Assembly: GCA_020632575.1 (NCBI GenBank)
Contig: JACKFH010000003.1
Location: 257,588 to 321,587 of the forward strand
Reading direction: 5' to 3'
Source of the DNA: Candidatus Omnitrophota bacterium
GTDB taxonomy: Bacteria; Hinthialibacterota; Hinthialibacteria; OLB16
Length of the DNA: 64,000 nucleotides
Below the pieces are notes generated by a model that worked only from the letters and a program-made list of their open reading frames with translations, did no database searches and was not told where the DNA came from. The position numbers and the translations under genes were made by a program. Below, piece by piece: positions 7,277 to 17,700 of the stretch (positions are counted from its first letter, which is position 1; each line of letters opens with the position of its first letter).

Positions 7277-9394
7277 TCAGGGATTAGCGCTCTCGGAACT
7301 CCGGATGTTGTAAACCTCTGAATGCACCTTCTGGGCTGAATGAACGAGTTCACGGTAGGGGGTGTCGGTCACATCCACAAAACCGATGTTGTAGTTTTCT
7401 CCGTCATGGGTCCGTCCGGTGATCGGCTCATCGATGTACTGAAACCAATGGCAACCGACAAAGTTCGGGTGTTTCGCGACACTCCGGACATACCGTTCAT
7501 AGAACTCCCCACGACCCGCTTGATTTGGGGCTTCCACCAGACCCGGGTGAAACATCCCTCGGTCCAGAGCGCCGAAATGGAACTCTCCGATCATCGCGGG
7601 CTTGTCGATTTCCTCCAGCCATTTCCAGGCTTCCGGATCGACCGTGGTCCGATAGATGTTGAAACTGATCACGTCCGCGAACTTTGCGCAGGCTTCGACC
7701 GCGATTCGGGTGTACCCACTGAATCGGCATCCGAGATAGAGTTGGTTCGGGGCGTTCGCTTTCACCTGATTCGCCAAAGTCTCGAAATATTTCTCGCAGA
7801 ACTTATGGATAAAACTGTTCAGATCCTCTCGACAATCGGCGTTGATTTCGCCGGGGGTGCGGAGGTCGTCCCAGGATTTCGCGTTTGTCCCCCATGCCTG
7901 GTTGAGATGGTCTAAGGTTTCGTACTTTGATCTCAAATCCTCGATAATGGCAATTCGACAGGGCTGGTCGGGAGGCGAACGCAAAGACCAAACCGCGATC
8001 GAGCAGTCGTCATCGTTGCCCCAAGAGAGCTCGTTATCGACAAAGTACCCGATGCACAGCGGATTGTTGGAAAACTTTTCGGTCGCCCACTTAAGGCCAT
8101 TTCCGACCGAGTTCTCAAACTCCGGATCAAAGACATCGTGCATCTTCCCCCAATACCCCTCGCCCCCCTCGATCCGGCGGTGCTTCCCTGAAACACCCGC
8201 GGAGGCGACAAAGGGGAGGGGACTGTTCTCGAGCACATCGGCGGCCGACCAGTTGCCGACTGTGTTCACTCCCCAGGATGCGAAGCGGCGATAAGTTCGG
8301 TTCCTCCATTCCCTCGCGTAATCCTCACCGTATTTGCGATAGGCGTTGGCTTGATAAAAGCCAAAGGTTCGTCCCTCGCCACCGATCGCTTCGGCCATAC
8401 TGTGCACATTCTTCGCGTAGCCGAACATCGGCTTGAACTCACCGGTCGCTTCCGGGATCCAATCGAACCATTCGTTCCGACCCTCGATAAAAGTCCTCTG
8501 CCACAACCCGACACAGTCGATTCCATTCGAGAAAAAGAGCCTTCCATCCGGAGAAATCAGCCACCACCTTCCATCCACCCTCTGGGTTCGGAACCAACCT
8601 GTCGAATCATAGGCTCCCCCTTCGGCCCAGGCCCCCAAGGGATCGCGCCCTGTCAGCCGGGGATGCGCTTCCAGGAATTCTTCTTCCTTCTTATTCGCCT
8701 CTTTCAGTTCCTCAACCGAGTGAATCTTTTGCGCCCATTCCTCGTGCTTGTATTGGCCGAAGCGATCCACGAAAGGGAGCTCGATCTTCTCCCTCGCAAT
8801 CGAGGAGTCGCCATAGAGTCGAATGGAGTGCACTAGCAGAGTGTGTTCCCGATCCGGTTCGGGGAGAAATAACTGGTATGCGACGATCTTCGTCGTATCG
8901 ATTTTATCCCCTCGCGGAAGAGGTCCTCGCCCCGGGACTCCGCGCATTCCCCAGAACGGCGTGTCGTTCTGGGTCACGAAATCGCATCGGAGTGGGACTG
9001 TCTCTCCAGGCGGGATCGATTCGCTGGCAGTGTTGGAGTTGTCGGGAGCGCCCACATTGTCCACTCGAATGGCCGCCTCGAACGCCTCCTCCTCCGGGTT
9101 GGTCACCAGGAATTCGAGACCGAGCGAGTCGCTCCAATCCCAACCGGATTCCGGACCCTGGAAGAAGATCTGCGGCCAATCGGTCTTTTCGAATTCGACC
9201 CTCAGGGCTTGGCCGCGATCGTCTGTCGCGAATGAGACCTGGCTGCCATAAGGCTTGAGGTTGTCGGGAAGCGAGCCCTTGGAGAAATCGACCAGGGTTA
9301 TTTCTTCCTCGATGGCTTGGCCACAGACCGGAAATGAAACCAAACACCAAAGAAAACAGAGACACCAGAGATGGATCGGGGAAATATTTCTCAT
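7277..9394 (-). CDS. GH50-like agarase, secreted
   Basis: 705 residues with an N-terminal signal peptide (ISPIHLWCLCFLWCLVSFPVCG). Residues about 30-200 form a beta-sandwich like the carbohydrate-binding domain before the barrel in GH50 agarases. The TIM barrel follows, with DNELSWG (E455, likely acid/base) and GEFHFGALDRGMFHPGL (E604, likely nucleophile), both hallmark GH50 blocks. The end, GRTHDGENYNIGFVDVTDTPY, is also conserved in this family. GH50 enzymes release neoagaro-oligosaccharides from agarose. ATG at 9392-9394 gives the signal peptide; the open frame upstream runs antisense to a glycosyltransferase and is not part of the gene. Substrate is inferred from family. Confidence 0.83.
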   Translation of the reverse strand: MRNISPIHLWCLCFLWCLVSFPVCGQAIEEEITLVDFSKGSLPDNLKPYGSQVSFATDDRGQALRVEFEKTDWPQIFFQGPESGWDWSDSLGLEFLVTNPEEEAFEAAIRVDNVGAPDNSNTASESIPPGETVPLRCDFVTQNDTPFWGMRGVPGRGPLPRGDKIDTTKIVAYQLFLPEPDREHTLLVHSIRLYGDSSIAREKIELPFVDRFGQYKHEEWAQKIHSVEELKEANKKEEEFLEAHPRLTGRDPLGAWAEGGAYDSTGWFRTQRVDGRWWLISPDGRLFFSNGIDCVGLWQRTFIEGRNEWFDWIPEATGEFKPMFGYAKNVHSMAEAIGGEGRTFGFYQANAYRKYGEDYAREWRNRTYRRFASWGVNTVGNWSAADVLENSPLPFVASAGVSGKHRRIEGGEGYWGKMHDVFDPEFENSVGNGLKWATEKFSNNPLCIGYFVDNELSWGNDDDCSIAVWSLRSPPDQPCRIAIIEDLRSKYETLDHLNQAWGTNAKSWDDLRTPGEINADCREDLNSFIHKFCEKYFETLANQVKANAPNQLYLGCRFSGYTRIAVEACAKFADVISFNIYRTTVDPEAWKWLEEIDKPAMIGEFHFGALDRGMFHPGLVEAPNQAGRGEFYERYVRSVAKHPNFVGCHWFQYIDEPITGRTHDGENYNIGFVDVTDTPYRELVHSAQKVHSEVYNIRSSESANP

Positions 9395-9410
9395 CTTGCG
9401 ATTTTTCCTC

Positions 9411-9438
9411 TTGACAACTAAACCTACAAGAATACAAT
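9411..9438 (+). promoter_or_regulatory. Sigma-70-type promoter for the polysaccharide cluster
   Basis: TTGACA at 9411-9416, a 16-base spacer and TACAAT at 9433-9438, reading toward the glycosyltransferase at 9485. It lies just upstream of the reverse GH50-like gene start, so the two units are divergent. Confidence 0.65.
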
Positions 9439-9484
9439 ATTCTTCGATTGATTGTAATAAAAGATGCATTCTCGGAGGGGGCCG

Positions 9485-10474
9485 ATGATCGCTTCGATTG
9501 GGACGGGGAAAGCGGCGCCGGACATCAGCATCCTGATTCCAACTTACAATCGCTGTGAGAGCCTGAAAAGGACCTTGCTCGATATCGCCGACCTGGAGAA
9601 GGGGGATTTCTCCTGGGAGGTGGTGGCGATCGACAACAACTCCACCGATTCCACCGGTGACCTCCTCAGCCATCTCCAAAATCGAATGCCTCTCCGAAAA
9701 ATGTTTGTCGCCTCCCCGGGAAAGAACGCGGCCTTGAACGCGGGTCTGGAGAGGGGAGAACTCGGAGAGATAGTGGTGTTCACCGACGATGACATCACTC
9801 CGGCGAAAGATTGGTTGGTCAGGGTGTGGGACTCGACTCGTCGACGCCCTTGTTTCGACATCTTTGGCGGGCCGATCGAGATCGGGATGCCGAGCGCCGA
9901 GGTTCCAAGGTGGACCGAAGATCGTTTCATTCGAAAGATCGCGTTCGCCGAAAACCTTCAGCCGAGAAAAGAGCACCGATACCGAGATCACGAGTACCCT
10001 TTCGGGGGAAATTACTGGATCCGCCGTCACTTGATCGAGAAGGGTTACCGGTTCGATGAACGACTCGGACCGAAACCCAGGGATGCGATGCTAGGAGACG
10101 AGATCTCGTTCCTGAGAGGATTGCGTAGGGACGGGTATGAAATTCTCCACATCCCATCGGCCTCGGTCACTCATCGGCTGCAAGAGAACAGCCTCACTCT
10201 GGAGAACCTCTCCCGAAGAATCAAAGAAGTTGGAAGGAGCCATCCGCATATCTGGGGAAACCCAGACCCTCACTTGTTCGAGACGCATCCCAAAACCTGG
10301 ATGACGCGGAGCCTCGCGGGTCTGGCGCGAAATACGATGCGCCTCGGGTGGGCGTCGCTCTCCTTCAATCCTGATAAGCGAGTCGAAAGAAGGTTTCGGC
10401 CAAGTCTCGAGATCGCCTCATCCCTGGAATCCTTCCAGATCTTTTGGAAGAGCCGTAAAGCGAGGGCCGGTTGA
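9485..10474 (+). CDS. Family 2 glycosyltransferase
   Basis: 329 residues. GT-A fold: ISILIPTYNRCESL at the N terminus, AIDNNSTDST, SPGKNAALNAGL, then the metal-binding FTDDDITP. A helical C-terminal third follows, with R-x-HPHIWGNPD unlike the closest textbook families. Acceptor and donor are unknown. The ATG at 9485 has GGAGG six bases upstream; an ATG at 9464 would include that site in the coding sequence. First gene of an operon with the NodB deacetylase (zero-base gap) and the TPR-methyltransferase, so a role in surface polysaccharide assembly is likely. Confidence 0.87.
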   Translation: MIASIGTGKAAPDISILIPTYNRCESLKRTLLDIADLEKGDFSWEVVAIDNNSTDSTGDLLSHLQNRMPLRKMFVASPGKNAALNAGLERGELGEIVVFTDDDITPAKDWLVRVWDSTRRRPCFDIFGGPIEIGMPSAEVPRWTEDRFIRKIAFAENLQPRKEHRYRDHEYPFGGNYWIRRHLIEKGYRFDERLGPKPRDAMLGDEISFLRGLRRDGYEILHIPSASVTHRLQENSLTLENLSRRIKEVGRSHPHIWGNPDPHLFETHPKTWMTRSLAGLARNTMRLGWASLSFNPDKRVERRFRPSLEIASSLESFQIFWKSRKARAG

Positions 10475-11374
10475 ATGCGGCGAGCCTGGATTCTCCTTTT
10501 GAGCCTTATCTACTTCGCCCTTCGCTGGTCGGCGAGAGCCATGATGCGGTCATTGGGAGAGCCGACGCGGGGAAGGTGTCGAGTCCTTTACTATCACGGA
10601 GTCCCCAGCCATCGGATTCGACGGTTCGGTCGACAGATGGCTTGTCTGTCCAAACGGACTCGGACCTTGCGGTCCGATTCCCGAGGTCTCCTCGCATCCG
10701 GCTGCCATCACACAGTTCTGACTTTCGACGATGGGTATCAGAGTGTGGTCGACAATGCGCTCCCCATTCTTGAGAAAATGAAAATCCCCTGCACCCTTTT
10801 TATCCCGCCCGTTTATCTGGGCAAGAAGCCGGGCTGGCACGAGAAGTGGGAGCCGATCTATCAAGAGAATGAGCTGATGACCCGGGAGACTCTGGAAAAA
10901 ATCGCCTCCCCCGCGGTCATGATCGGTTCCCACTCCGATTCGCATCTCCTCTTGGCCAACCTCGACCGTCTCTCCTTGGTCAAGGATTTGAAACGGTCCC
11001 GGGAAACATTGGAGGAAATGGTTGGCCGACCGGTGAAACAGTTGAGTTTTCCTTATGGGGTCTACAACGAAAAGGTTCTCGAAGCCGCTCGGGAGGCGGG
11101 ATACGACCGGGTGTTTTCGATCGAACCCTTGCCCGCCTATGAATCCTCGGATGAGTTCCTCACCGGTCGGACGGAGATCACTCTGGAGGAAAATCCCTTG
11201 GAGTTCTTCTTAAAGGTCCAAGGCTGCTATTGGACGGACTGGCACGCTCACTTTCTCAAAACTGGAATCCGTTCCTTCTTGAAGGAATCGACTTCGAAAA
11301 TCTATGCTCTCCTCGCCAACACCTTCAAAGCGAAAGGCGGGAGGGCGGTCGAATTCTTTACCAATCTTTGGTGA
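10475..11374 (+). CDS. NodB-type polysaccharide deacetylase
   Basis: 299 residues with an N-terminal membrane anchor (WILLLSLIYFALRW). The NodB motifs are intact: TFDDG at 83-87 (base and metal Asp), HSDSH at 153-157 (zinc histidines), and SFPYG ending at 195. It removes N- or O-acetyl groups from a polysaccharide such as a surface glycan. The ATG begins directly after the TGA of the glycosyltransferase, and its own TGA overlaps the GTG of the next gene, indicating coupled translation through all three genes. Confidence 0.9.
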   Translation: MRRAWILLLSLIYFALRWSARAMMRSLGEPTRGRCRVLYYHGVPSHRIRRFGRQMACLSKRTRTLRSDSRGLLASGCHHTVLTFDDGYQSVVDNALPILEKMKIPCTLFIPPVYLGKKPGWHEKWEPIYQENELMTRETLEKIASPAVMIGSHSDSHLLLANLDRLSLVKDLKRSRETLEEMVGRPVKQLSFPYGVYNEKVLEAAREAGYDRVFSIEPLPAYESSDEFLTGRTEITLEENPLEFFLKVQGCYWTDWHAHFLKTGIRSFLKESTSKIYALLANTFKAKGGRAVEFFTNLW

Positions 11375-12900
11375 GACCGATAAAATCGCGGCTCTCCAGT
11401 CTCGGATCGGCTTGGCTGCGAGGTTATGGCGAAGACCCCATCCACCTTGCTTGTCCCTCCGCACTTCGATGGCTTTCTAAGTCCCCGTTTCTTTCAACCA
11501 ACAAACGCCTACGCCTCGCCTCAACCCTCCGGTTGCTGAGAAGCCCCTCAACACCACCCTTCCCGGAAGAACAGTCTCTGTATGAAAGCGTCCTCGAAAA
11601 AGTTTCATCGAATGAGAAGGCGCTTCAAGGGTTGTTCTTGATCGCCTTGACTCGAAAGGAACAAGAGTGCTGCAAGGATCTGGCGCAGCGGTTGACGGTT
11701 GCTCATCCAAAATCCGTTTGGGGTTGGGAGGCCCTCGGATGGGTTTATTCCTCGGAGGGCGACTGGGCCAAAGCGGAAGAGGCCTATCGTTCGGGGCTGG
11801 AACTAAATCCGGAGAATTCCCGCCTTTTGACCGGTCTGTCTTTGGTCCTTGACCATGGGGGAAAGAGTGCGGAATCGACCGAGGCGTTGAACCGAATACC
11901 GCAAGGATCCTTCGAAGCCCTCGTCGCAAAATTTCTCAAAGGGACTTCGAGTGGGTTACTCCCTGCATATCTTTCGGAAGCGGGCGATTGCCTGAACTCA
12001 ATCTTCGATCGGGTTAACCTGGAAAAGGATGCAATTCTACCGGATGCACCGCCCACTCCCTGCCCGGTTTGCGGATCCCAATCAGTGCGGCCGGTCCATT
12101 GGATTGAAAGCCTGAACAAAAGCGTCGGCTATTGTGAGGCCTGCGACCTCTATCAGGTCAATCCGCAGCCGGAAGTCGGTTTCGAGGAGCGCTATTTTGT
12201 CGAGGATTATCTGGGCGGAACCTATCGAAAGATCGCCGACTGGGTTCGGACTTCGGCGGGCTCCTCCGACGAGAAGTACGGCCCCCACCGAAGTCTGCTG
12301 GAATGGCTGGAATCGAGTCCATCGATCCGGTTAGACGATCACCCCATGGGTAGGGCGTTGGATGTAGGATGCGCTTCGGGAGCGATGGTGACGATCCTGA
12401 ATCGGCGGGGTTGGCAAACAATCGGCGTTGAACCCTCCACGGGGTTGTTCAACCTGGCAGTGGGAATTGGCCTCGACCTCCGGAACTCAAACCTGTCCGC
12501 GCAACAGTTTGAAACCAACCGATTCGATCTGATCACCTGCTTGCATGTTCTCTCTCATGCCCGGGATCCGCACCTCCTTCTAGACGAGATCGCTCGCATC
12601 CAGAAACCGGGAGGAATTCTGATTCTGGCAACTCCAGTCGCCGCTTGTTTGCGACACTTCCTGGAGGGCGCGAACCACTTTCACCAACCCGAGCACCTCT
12701 TCTTTTTCACCGCCAAAAACATCTGCAGCTTTTTAACCGACCGTGGATATGAGGTGATCGATTTCCGGACACCCGAGGATCCGATCCATGAATTTGCTGA
12801 GACCCGTCAGGGTAAACTCCCCTGGCATCCCCTTTTGGTGAAACGAATGACGGATTGGAAGGCGGGTAGTTTCTTGGAAGTGGCGGCAAAGAAGGGGTGA
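11371..12900 (+). CDS. TPR / zinc-ribbon / SAM methyltransferase fusion
   Basis: 509 residues. Residues about 80-220 are TPR-like helices (GWEALGWVYSSEGDWAKAEEAY and the following NPENSRLL). Next comes a zinc ribbon, CPVCG and YCEACDLYQVNP, then a class I methyltransferase with DVGCASGAMV (motif I), FDLITCLHVLSHA and KPGGILILATP. The ribbon-plus-methyltransferase order is seen in sugar C- or O-methyltransferases. I chose the GTG at 11371 because it overlaps the upstream TGA as GTGA and no ATG occurs until deep in the protein; a longer frame from 11230 would overlap the deacetylase by 145 bases. It ends six bases before a convergent gene. Substrate unknown; probably a nucleotide sugar or glycan. 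Confidence 0.8.
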   Translation: MRPIKSRLSSLGSAWLRGYGEDPIHLACPSALRWLSKSPFLSTNKRLRLASTLRLLRSPSTPPFPEEQSLYESVLEKVSSNEKALQGLFLIALTRKEQECCKDLAQRLTVAHPKSVWGWEALGWVYSSEGDWAKAEEAYRSGLELNPENSRLLTGLSLVLDHGGKSAESTEALNRIPQGSFEALVAKFLKGTSSGLLPAYLSEAGDCLNSIFDRVNLEKDAILPDAPPTPCPVCGSQSVRPVHWIESLNKSVGYCEACDLYQVNPQPEVGFEERYFVEDYLGGTYRKIADWVRTSAGSSDEKYGPHRSLLEWLESSPSIRLDDHPMGRALDVGCASGAMVTILNRRGWQTIGVEPSTGLFNLAVGIGLDLRNSNLSAQQFETNRFDLITCLHVLSHARDPHLLLDEIARIQKPGGILILATPVAACLRHFLEGANHFHQPEHLFFFTAKNICSFLTDRGYEVIDFRTPEDPIHEFAETRQGKLPWHPLLVKRMTDWKAGSFLEVAAKKG

Positions 12901-12905
12901 GTTGG

Positions 12906-13631
12906 TTACGCGTTTCGGTAATTCTTTTTGATTCTCCCCAGTTCCTTGATCCACCTGAGAATGGTCCCCACATTCACCTTGGAGACCCCCTCCACCCGCT
13001 CGACAAAGGTGATGGGAACCTCCTTGAACCGGAGGTCCGACTTCTCGAAGTGGTAAAGGATCTCCTCCACAATCACTGGGCCGGTGGCGATCATTCTCTC
13101 CCAAGCCAAGGCTGCTAACGCTCGCTTGGAGAAACAGCGGTAGCCGGAGGTGCAGTCTTTCGGCGAAAGTCCCAGGACTGTCTTGGCCATCCGGTTGGCC
13201 ACCGCGCTGTTCCAGTGCCGCCACATCGGCCACCCCTCGATCTTTCCACCCGGGATATACCGTGAGCCGATAACTAGATCCAGTCCGGAATCCTCATTGA
13301 ACGGGGCCAACAATTCGGGAATGAATCGTGGGGGGTGGGAGAAGTCCGCGTCCATTTCGAAGGTGAGATCGTAACCCTGATCCCGGGCCCAAATAAAACC
13401 CTCGATCCCGGCCAGTCCTCGACCCCGAGGGGGTTTTCGGTGTATAACATGAACATCTTTGAAATCGCTGGCGAGTTGGTCGGCGACCGCCCAAGTGCCA
13501 TCCGGGCTCTGGTCATCGACCACAAGGATTTCGAGACCCTCGATTTTCAGGTCCCGGATTTCATGGACCAACTTCTTGAGGTTTTCTCTTTCGTTATAGG
13601 TGGGCAAAATGACCAGAATGGATCGTGACAT
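12906..13631 (-). CDS. Polyprenol monophosphomannose synthase-like glycosyltransferase
   Basis: 241 residues, soluble DPM1 type. Motifs: ILVILPTYNERENL, VVDDQSPDGT, R-GRGLAGIEGF, EMDADFSHPP and the acceptor-side VIGSRYIPGG followed by NRMAKTVLGL and DCTSGYRCF. All are diagnostic of polyprenyl-phosphate mannose synthases. It would make Man-P-polyprenol, the donor for GT87-type mannosyltransferases such as those at 43115-45671; that link is inferred. The ATG at 13629-13631 overlaps the start of the forward small gene by 23 bases, so the two promoters must interleave. Confidence 0.9.
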   Translation of the reverse strand: MSRSILVILPTYNERENLKKLVHEIRDLKIEGLEILVVDDQSPDGTWAVADQLASDFKDVHVIHRKPPRGRGLAGIEGFIWARDQGYDLTFEMDADFSHPPRFIPELLAPFNEDSGLDLVIGSRYIPGGKIEGWPMWRHWNSAVANRMAKTVLGLSPKDCTSGYRCFSKRALAALAWERMIATGPVIVEEILYHFEKSDLRFKEVPITFVERVEGVSKVNVGTILRWIKELGRIKKNYRNA

Positions 13632-13914
13632 CGAAACTTGGCAGCGCGAGGGCTCTCTTTTCGGTTCGTATGACGACCCCAAACGTCCGGGGGATCGGCT
13701 CTGTGTCGAGACCAATAATGTTTACCACCACGACGAGATGGTGCAAGTAGGACCGTTTCATGTCCACAAAACCATCTACGAGGGCCATTTCTACCCTCCC
13801 AAGCCCGATCACTACCTTCCCCACAAACCGAAATTCGACGCGCGCAAATTACTCCTGTTGATTGTGGCTCTCATTCTCATTGGAGTCGGAATCGGATTTC
13901 TCCTTCCGGTATGA
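13609..13914 (+). CDS. Small tail-anchored protein of unknown function
   Basis: 101 residues, no recognised family. The soluble part is rich in His, Tyr and Pro (for example VYHHDEMVQVG and KPDHYLPHKP); the last 22 residues are a hydrophobic helix ending at the C terminus, so it is probably tail anchored. The ATG at 13609 has an AGGTGG upstream; 13618 is an alternative. It ends by overlapping the HAD phosphatase as ATGA, which argues that it is real and co-translated. The histidine clusters could bind metal, but nothing proves it. Confidence 0.6.
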   Translation: MTRMDRDIETWQREGSLFGSYDDPKRPGDRLCVETNNVYHHDEMVQVGPFHVHKTIYEGHFYPPKPDHYLPHKPKFDARKLLLLIVALILIGVGIGFLLPV

Positions 13915-14705
13915 GTTCCCCACCCCTTCTGGACTATGCGGGGTATGTCTTCGATTTGGATGGCACCCTTTATCTCGGTCCCAACTTGATTCCCGATGTC
14001 GACCTGATGCTGGCCGAACTCCGACGTATGGGGAAAAAGATTCGCTTCCTCTCCAACAAGCCGCTCCAATCGAGACGAGACTACGCCAAAAAACTGCGAG
14101 GCTTCGGAGTGCAGGTCGATGACGACGAAGTGATGAATTCGACCACAGTCGCGGTGCGATATCTCAAGGAGCATTATCCCGGCGCCAAACTCTTTGTCTG
14201 CGGGGAGGGCCCTTTGATCTCCGAATTGGTCGAGGGTGGTTTCCCCATTGTTAACAATGGCGAGGAATGCGATCTCCTCCTGCTCTCCTTCGACCGAAAC
14301 TTTCACTACATGAAACTTTACGAATCGATGATTGCCGCTCGGCGCGGAGTTCCGATCATCGCCACCAACCCGGACAACACCTGCCCGGTCGACAATGGAG
14401 TCATTCCGGACTGCGGGGCGAACATGGCGGCCCTCGAGGCCTGCTCGGGTCGCAAGGTGGACATTGTGATTGGAAAACCCTCCGACATCATGCTCAAGGT
14501 TATTTTGGAGGATATCGGCGAACCGGCCGACAGAGTCCTCCTCACTGGGGACCGATTGGAAACCGATATGCGAATGGGGAGGCTTGCCGGGATGGGCACC
14601 GCCCTGGTCCTGACCGGTGTGACCAACCTTGAACAAGCGATGTCCTGGCCGGAGAAACCGACCTACATCCTCGAATCGGCGGCGGAGATTGTCGCGGTTC
14701 GTTAA
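13911..14705 (+). CDS. HAD-IIA (NagD/AraL-like) phosphatase
   Basis: 264 residues. HAD motif I is VFDLDGTLYLG with nucleophile D15 and acid D17; motif II is FLSNKP; the IIA cap contains ATNPDNTCPVDNG; motif III/IV is IGKPSDIML and LLTGDRLETDMRMG. These enzymes hydrolyse small phosphates such as sugar phosphates or nucleotides in the cytoplasm. The start overlaps the stop of the small tail-anchored gene (ATGA). The exact substrate is not readable. Confidence 0.9.
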   Translation: MSSPPLLDYAGYVFDLDGTLYLGPNLIPDVDLMLAELRRMGKKIRFLSNKPLQSRRDYAKKLRGFGVQVDDDEVMNSTTVAVRYLKEHYPGAKLFVCGEGPLISELVEGGFPIVNNGEECDLLLLSFDRNFHYMKLYESMIAARRGVPIIATNPDNTCPVDNGVIPDCGANMAALEACSGRKVDIVIGKPSDIMLKVILEDIGEPADRVLLTGDRLETDMRMGRLAGMGTALVLTGVTNLEQAMSWPEKPTYILESAAEIVAVR

Positions 14706-14773
14706 AGGGTTCCTCTGTCCCGCTCCCGGAGGAGTTTCATCTGAAGTGATTTTTCTGTGGTTGGGAGGCGCAC

Positions 14774-17700
14774 ATGCATCATTCCGTTCGATTTCTCTTC
14801 TTGATTGTCGGTTTCTACTGGATGAATTCCTGTCCCACGGCTATTGAGGCCGCGCCCGATTATTTGTTTCAGTCAGATTGCCAATCCCTCGACCATTGGG
14901 AGTTTCTCGATCTGAAGGGGGGAGGGAAGGTTGTGATGGAGGAGGATTTCACGGCCCCTCAATACGACAGCCGGCCAGTGATTAGTCTTCGCGGTGAGGA
15001 AGCACTGCTTCTGGCTAAGGGCGTTCGGTTGAAAGAGGGGACAATCCTCGCGTTGTGGAAAGACCCGGAGCCGAGGGAGCATGACGCGGATGGGATCATT
15101 GTGTTCGAGGCGGATTACCCGGATGACCTGACTGTGCCCCGGAACACCCGGGATCGGCGCGCGCACTTCCTGGTCGAGCAGGATTCGGACCGGGGGTTTC
15201 AGATCAAATTCCAGAAACCGGGCATGGACGCCGAACCGGTGATCGAGAAGATCCATGTCGGTCTCACCAACGACGATTCCTGGAATCGTTCGGGGTGGAT
15301 GTATCAGAAGGTCCAAATCGGAGATGGGAAGATCCGCGCGAAGTATTGGTCGACCGCGGTCCCCGAGCCCGAGGGATGGCCGATCGAGATCGATCACCCG
15401 AATCCCAAAGAGGGAAGAGTCGGGGTCAAAGTCTGGAGCGGCAAGGCGCGTCTCGCTTACTTCGCGGTGGCCAAAGACGACATCCCTCCCATCACCCCCA
15501 TGCTCGACCTCGCTATCACCCGCGAGGTCGTGGTGGTCGGACCGAATGGGGAAATGGAGAACCAACCGGAGTTCCGCCTGTTCCTGAATCTGGGGGACAT
15601 GGATCGAAACAATCTTCGTCTCATGGGCGCCTTACTGCCCGAGGGCTCCTCCAAAACCTATGGCTTCCAACTCGATTGTTTCCCAGGACCGGAGGTTTCT
15701 CTACTGGACGATCCCTCCTTCGCCAAGGCGCTCCAGGATCTCCCGAAAACACCGAGGCGGGTTGAGGTGTTGGTTCATCTCGATCAACCCATTCCCGGAC
15801 AAGAAGTCCCGACCAAACTCGGAACGGCTCTCCGATATTTTGAATACCGCACGGCGGATCAGTACGAGAAGCGTTTCATGGAACTTCGAGAGCGGGCGGA
15901 AACGATCTATTCGGCCGAACCGAACAAAGTCAGCGATGTCGCGCTGGAGGCGACCGCCGCGCTCAGCCTGCTCGGTTACGCTCGGTCCAACTTGGCCGAG
16001 GCCGAGTTCGGTCCGGTTGATCGAACGCTCGGCTATGTCGAGGAGTGTCTCGATCCATCGATCCAACTGACCGATTACCGTTTTGGAGAAATCGAACTGC
16101 CCGCCTTGAACCTTGTGATGGGGGCGACCTACTCGATTTCGGTTCCTTGGGAGTCGCTGGGCATCCGGAAATCCGAAACCCTGACTGCTCGCCTCGAGAT
16201 CACCGATGACCTGATTGTCGACACACCGATCCGCGTCGAAACAAGAATCCCCGCCAGCGATTGGAAGGGGGGAGAGGCGACCACTGTCCTCGAATTCCAT
16301 GTCCCCTACGAGTTTCCGCCAGGGAGCACCGAACCGATCCACAAACCCGCCATCCGCGAGGGCTTCCACCGTCTTTTTGTCTCGCTCTGGGATGAGTCCG
16401 GGGAGCCAGTGTGGCTCGATAACCCCAACGCAGACCGCACAAGGTATTTTGGCCAGCGGTATGAAATCGGACGCCTCTATGTGACCCCCAATCCGATCGA
16501 GGTTTCCGACATCCGATTGATTCCAAACGTCCTCGAAGGCGGTCTCGCTTGCATGGCGACATTGGTCAACCATGGAGCCAAAGATATCAAACCCCGGATT
16601 CGATTCAGCCTCGACACGCCTGGAGGTTTTCAGTCCTCCGCGGGACTGACCGAGGCGACCCTTCAACCCGAGCGTGAAACCAAAATCAGTTTCGATGTCG
16701 GATCCCCCACGATTGCCGGAGACCTGACAGCGCGGTTCGAGATCCACTTTCCGGAAGGGTTTGTTTCACACGCCGAGAGACAGATCAACCTCCCCGAACC
16801 ATTTGAGGTGGAGGTCGCGAAATCGAATCGGGTCTTTAAACAGGATGAGGGTTATGTCGTTCCGATCAAGATCTCCGCCCCAGATTCATCGAGGGCTCCA
16901 ACCCAGTCGGTTTCTGTCCAAGTATATTCGGACGATGCGATTGAAAGAATCATTGAATGGAACCCCACGGATAAGCCGGAATTGGATCTCGAACTCGAAC
17001 CCCGTCTTGGAAAATACACTTTTCATTTCCAACCAAAAAACGGGCCGGGGATTGAACGACAGGTTCTGTCGCCCGTCCTCGAAACCCGTGACGGAAAACT
17101 GTTCCTCAATGGCGAACCCTTTTATGTGAAAGGGGTCAACGGTCATGGGATGATCGGCCAGAGTCCGGAACGGACAAGGCTCTTGATGCGTGTTCTGAAG
17201 CGAATGGGATTCAACATGATCCGAGGCGACTATCCCCCGCCCTGGGAACTCGATGCCGCCTACGAAGAAAACATGGGATGGATGGTCCTCGCTCCGTTCA
17301 GTGTGACCAGCACCGATGTGCTCAAGGAGCGTCACGAACCCCACCCGATGAAACGGATGCGGGAGATCACTCGACGATTCATACCGCACTATGTCGACAA
17401 ACCCGCCATGTGGCTCTGGAACAATTTCAATGAGGTGACCGGAGAGACCGACGATCTCCTCGCGATGTTCTATCCCCACTACAAAGAGATGGACCCGTAC
17501 CGTCGCCCGGTCGTCTACGCCAACCTGACCGGTCAGGACCGTTTCATCGGCCAGGATGTGATGGGGATCAATTATTACTACCGGCCCTACACGCCGCTGG
17601 ATGAGTTGAAAAAGCTAATTCACACCAGCCAGGAGTTTGGCGCCAAGGCGAAACTGCCGGTGATCTACACTGAATATAACAATTGGTACGGGCCGGTTTA

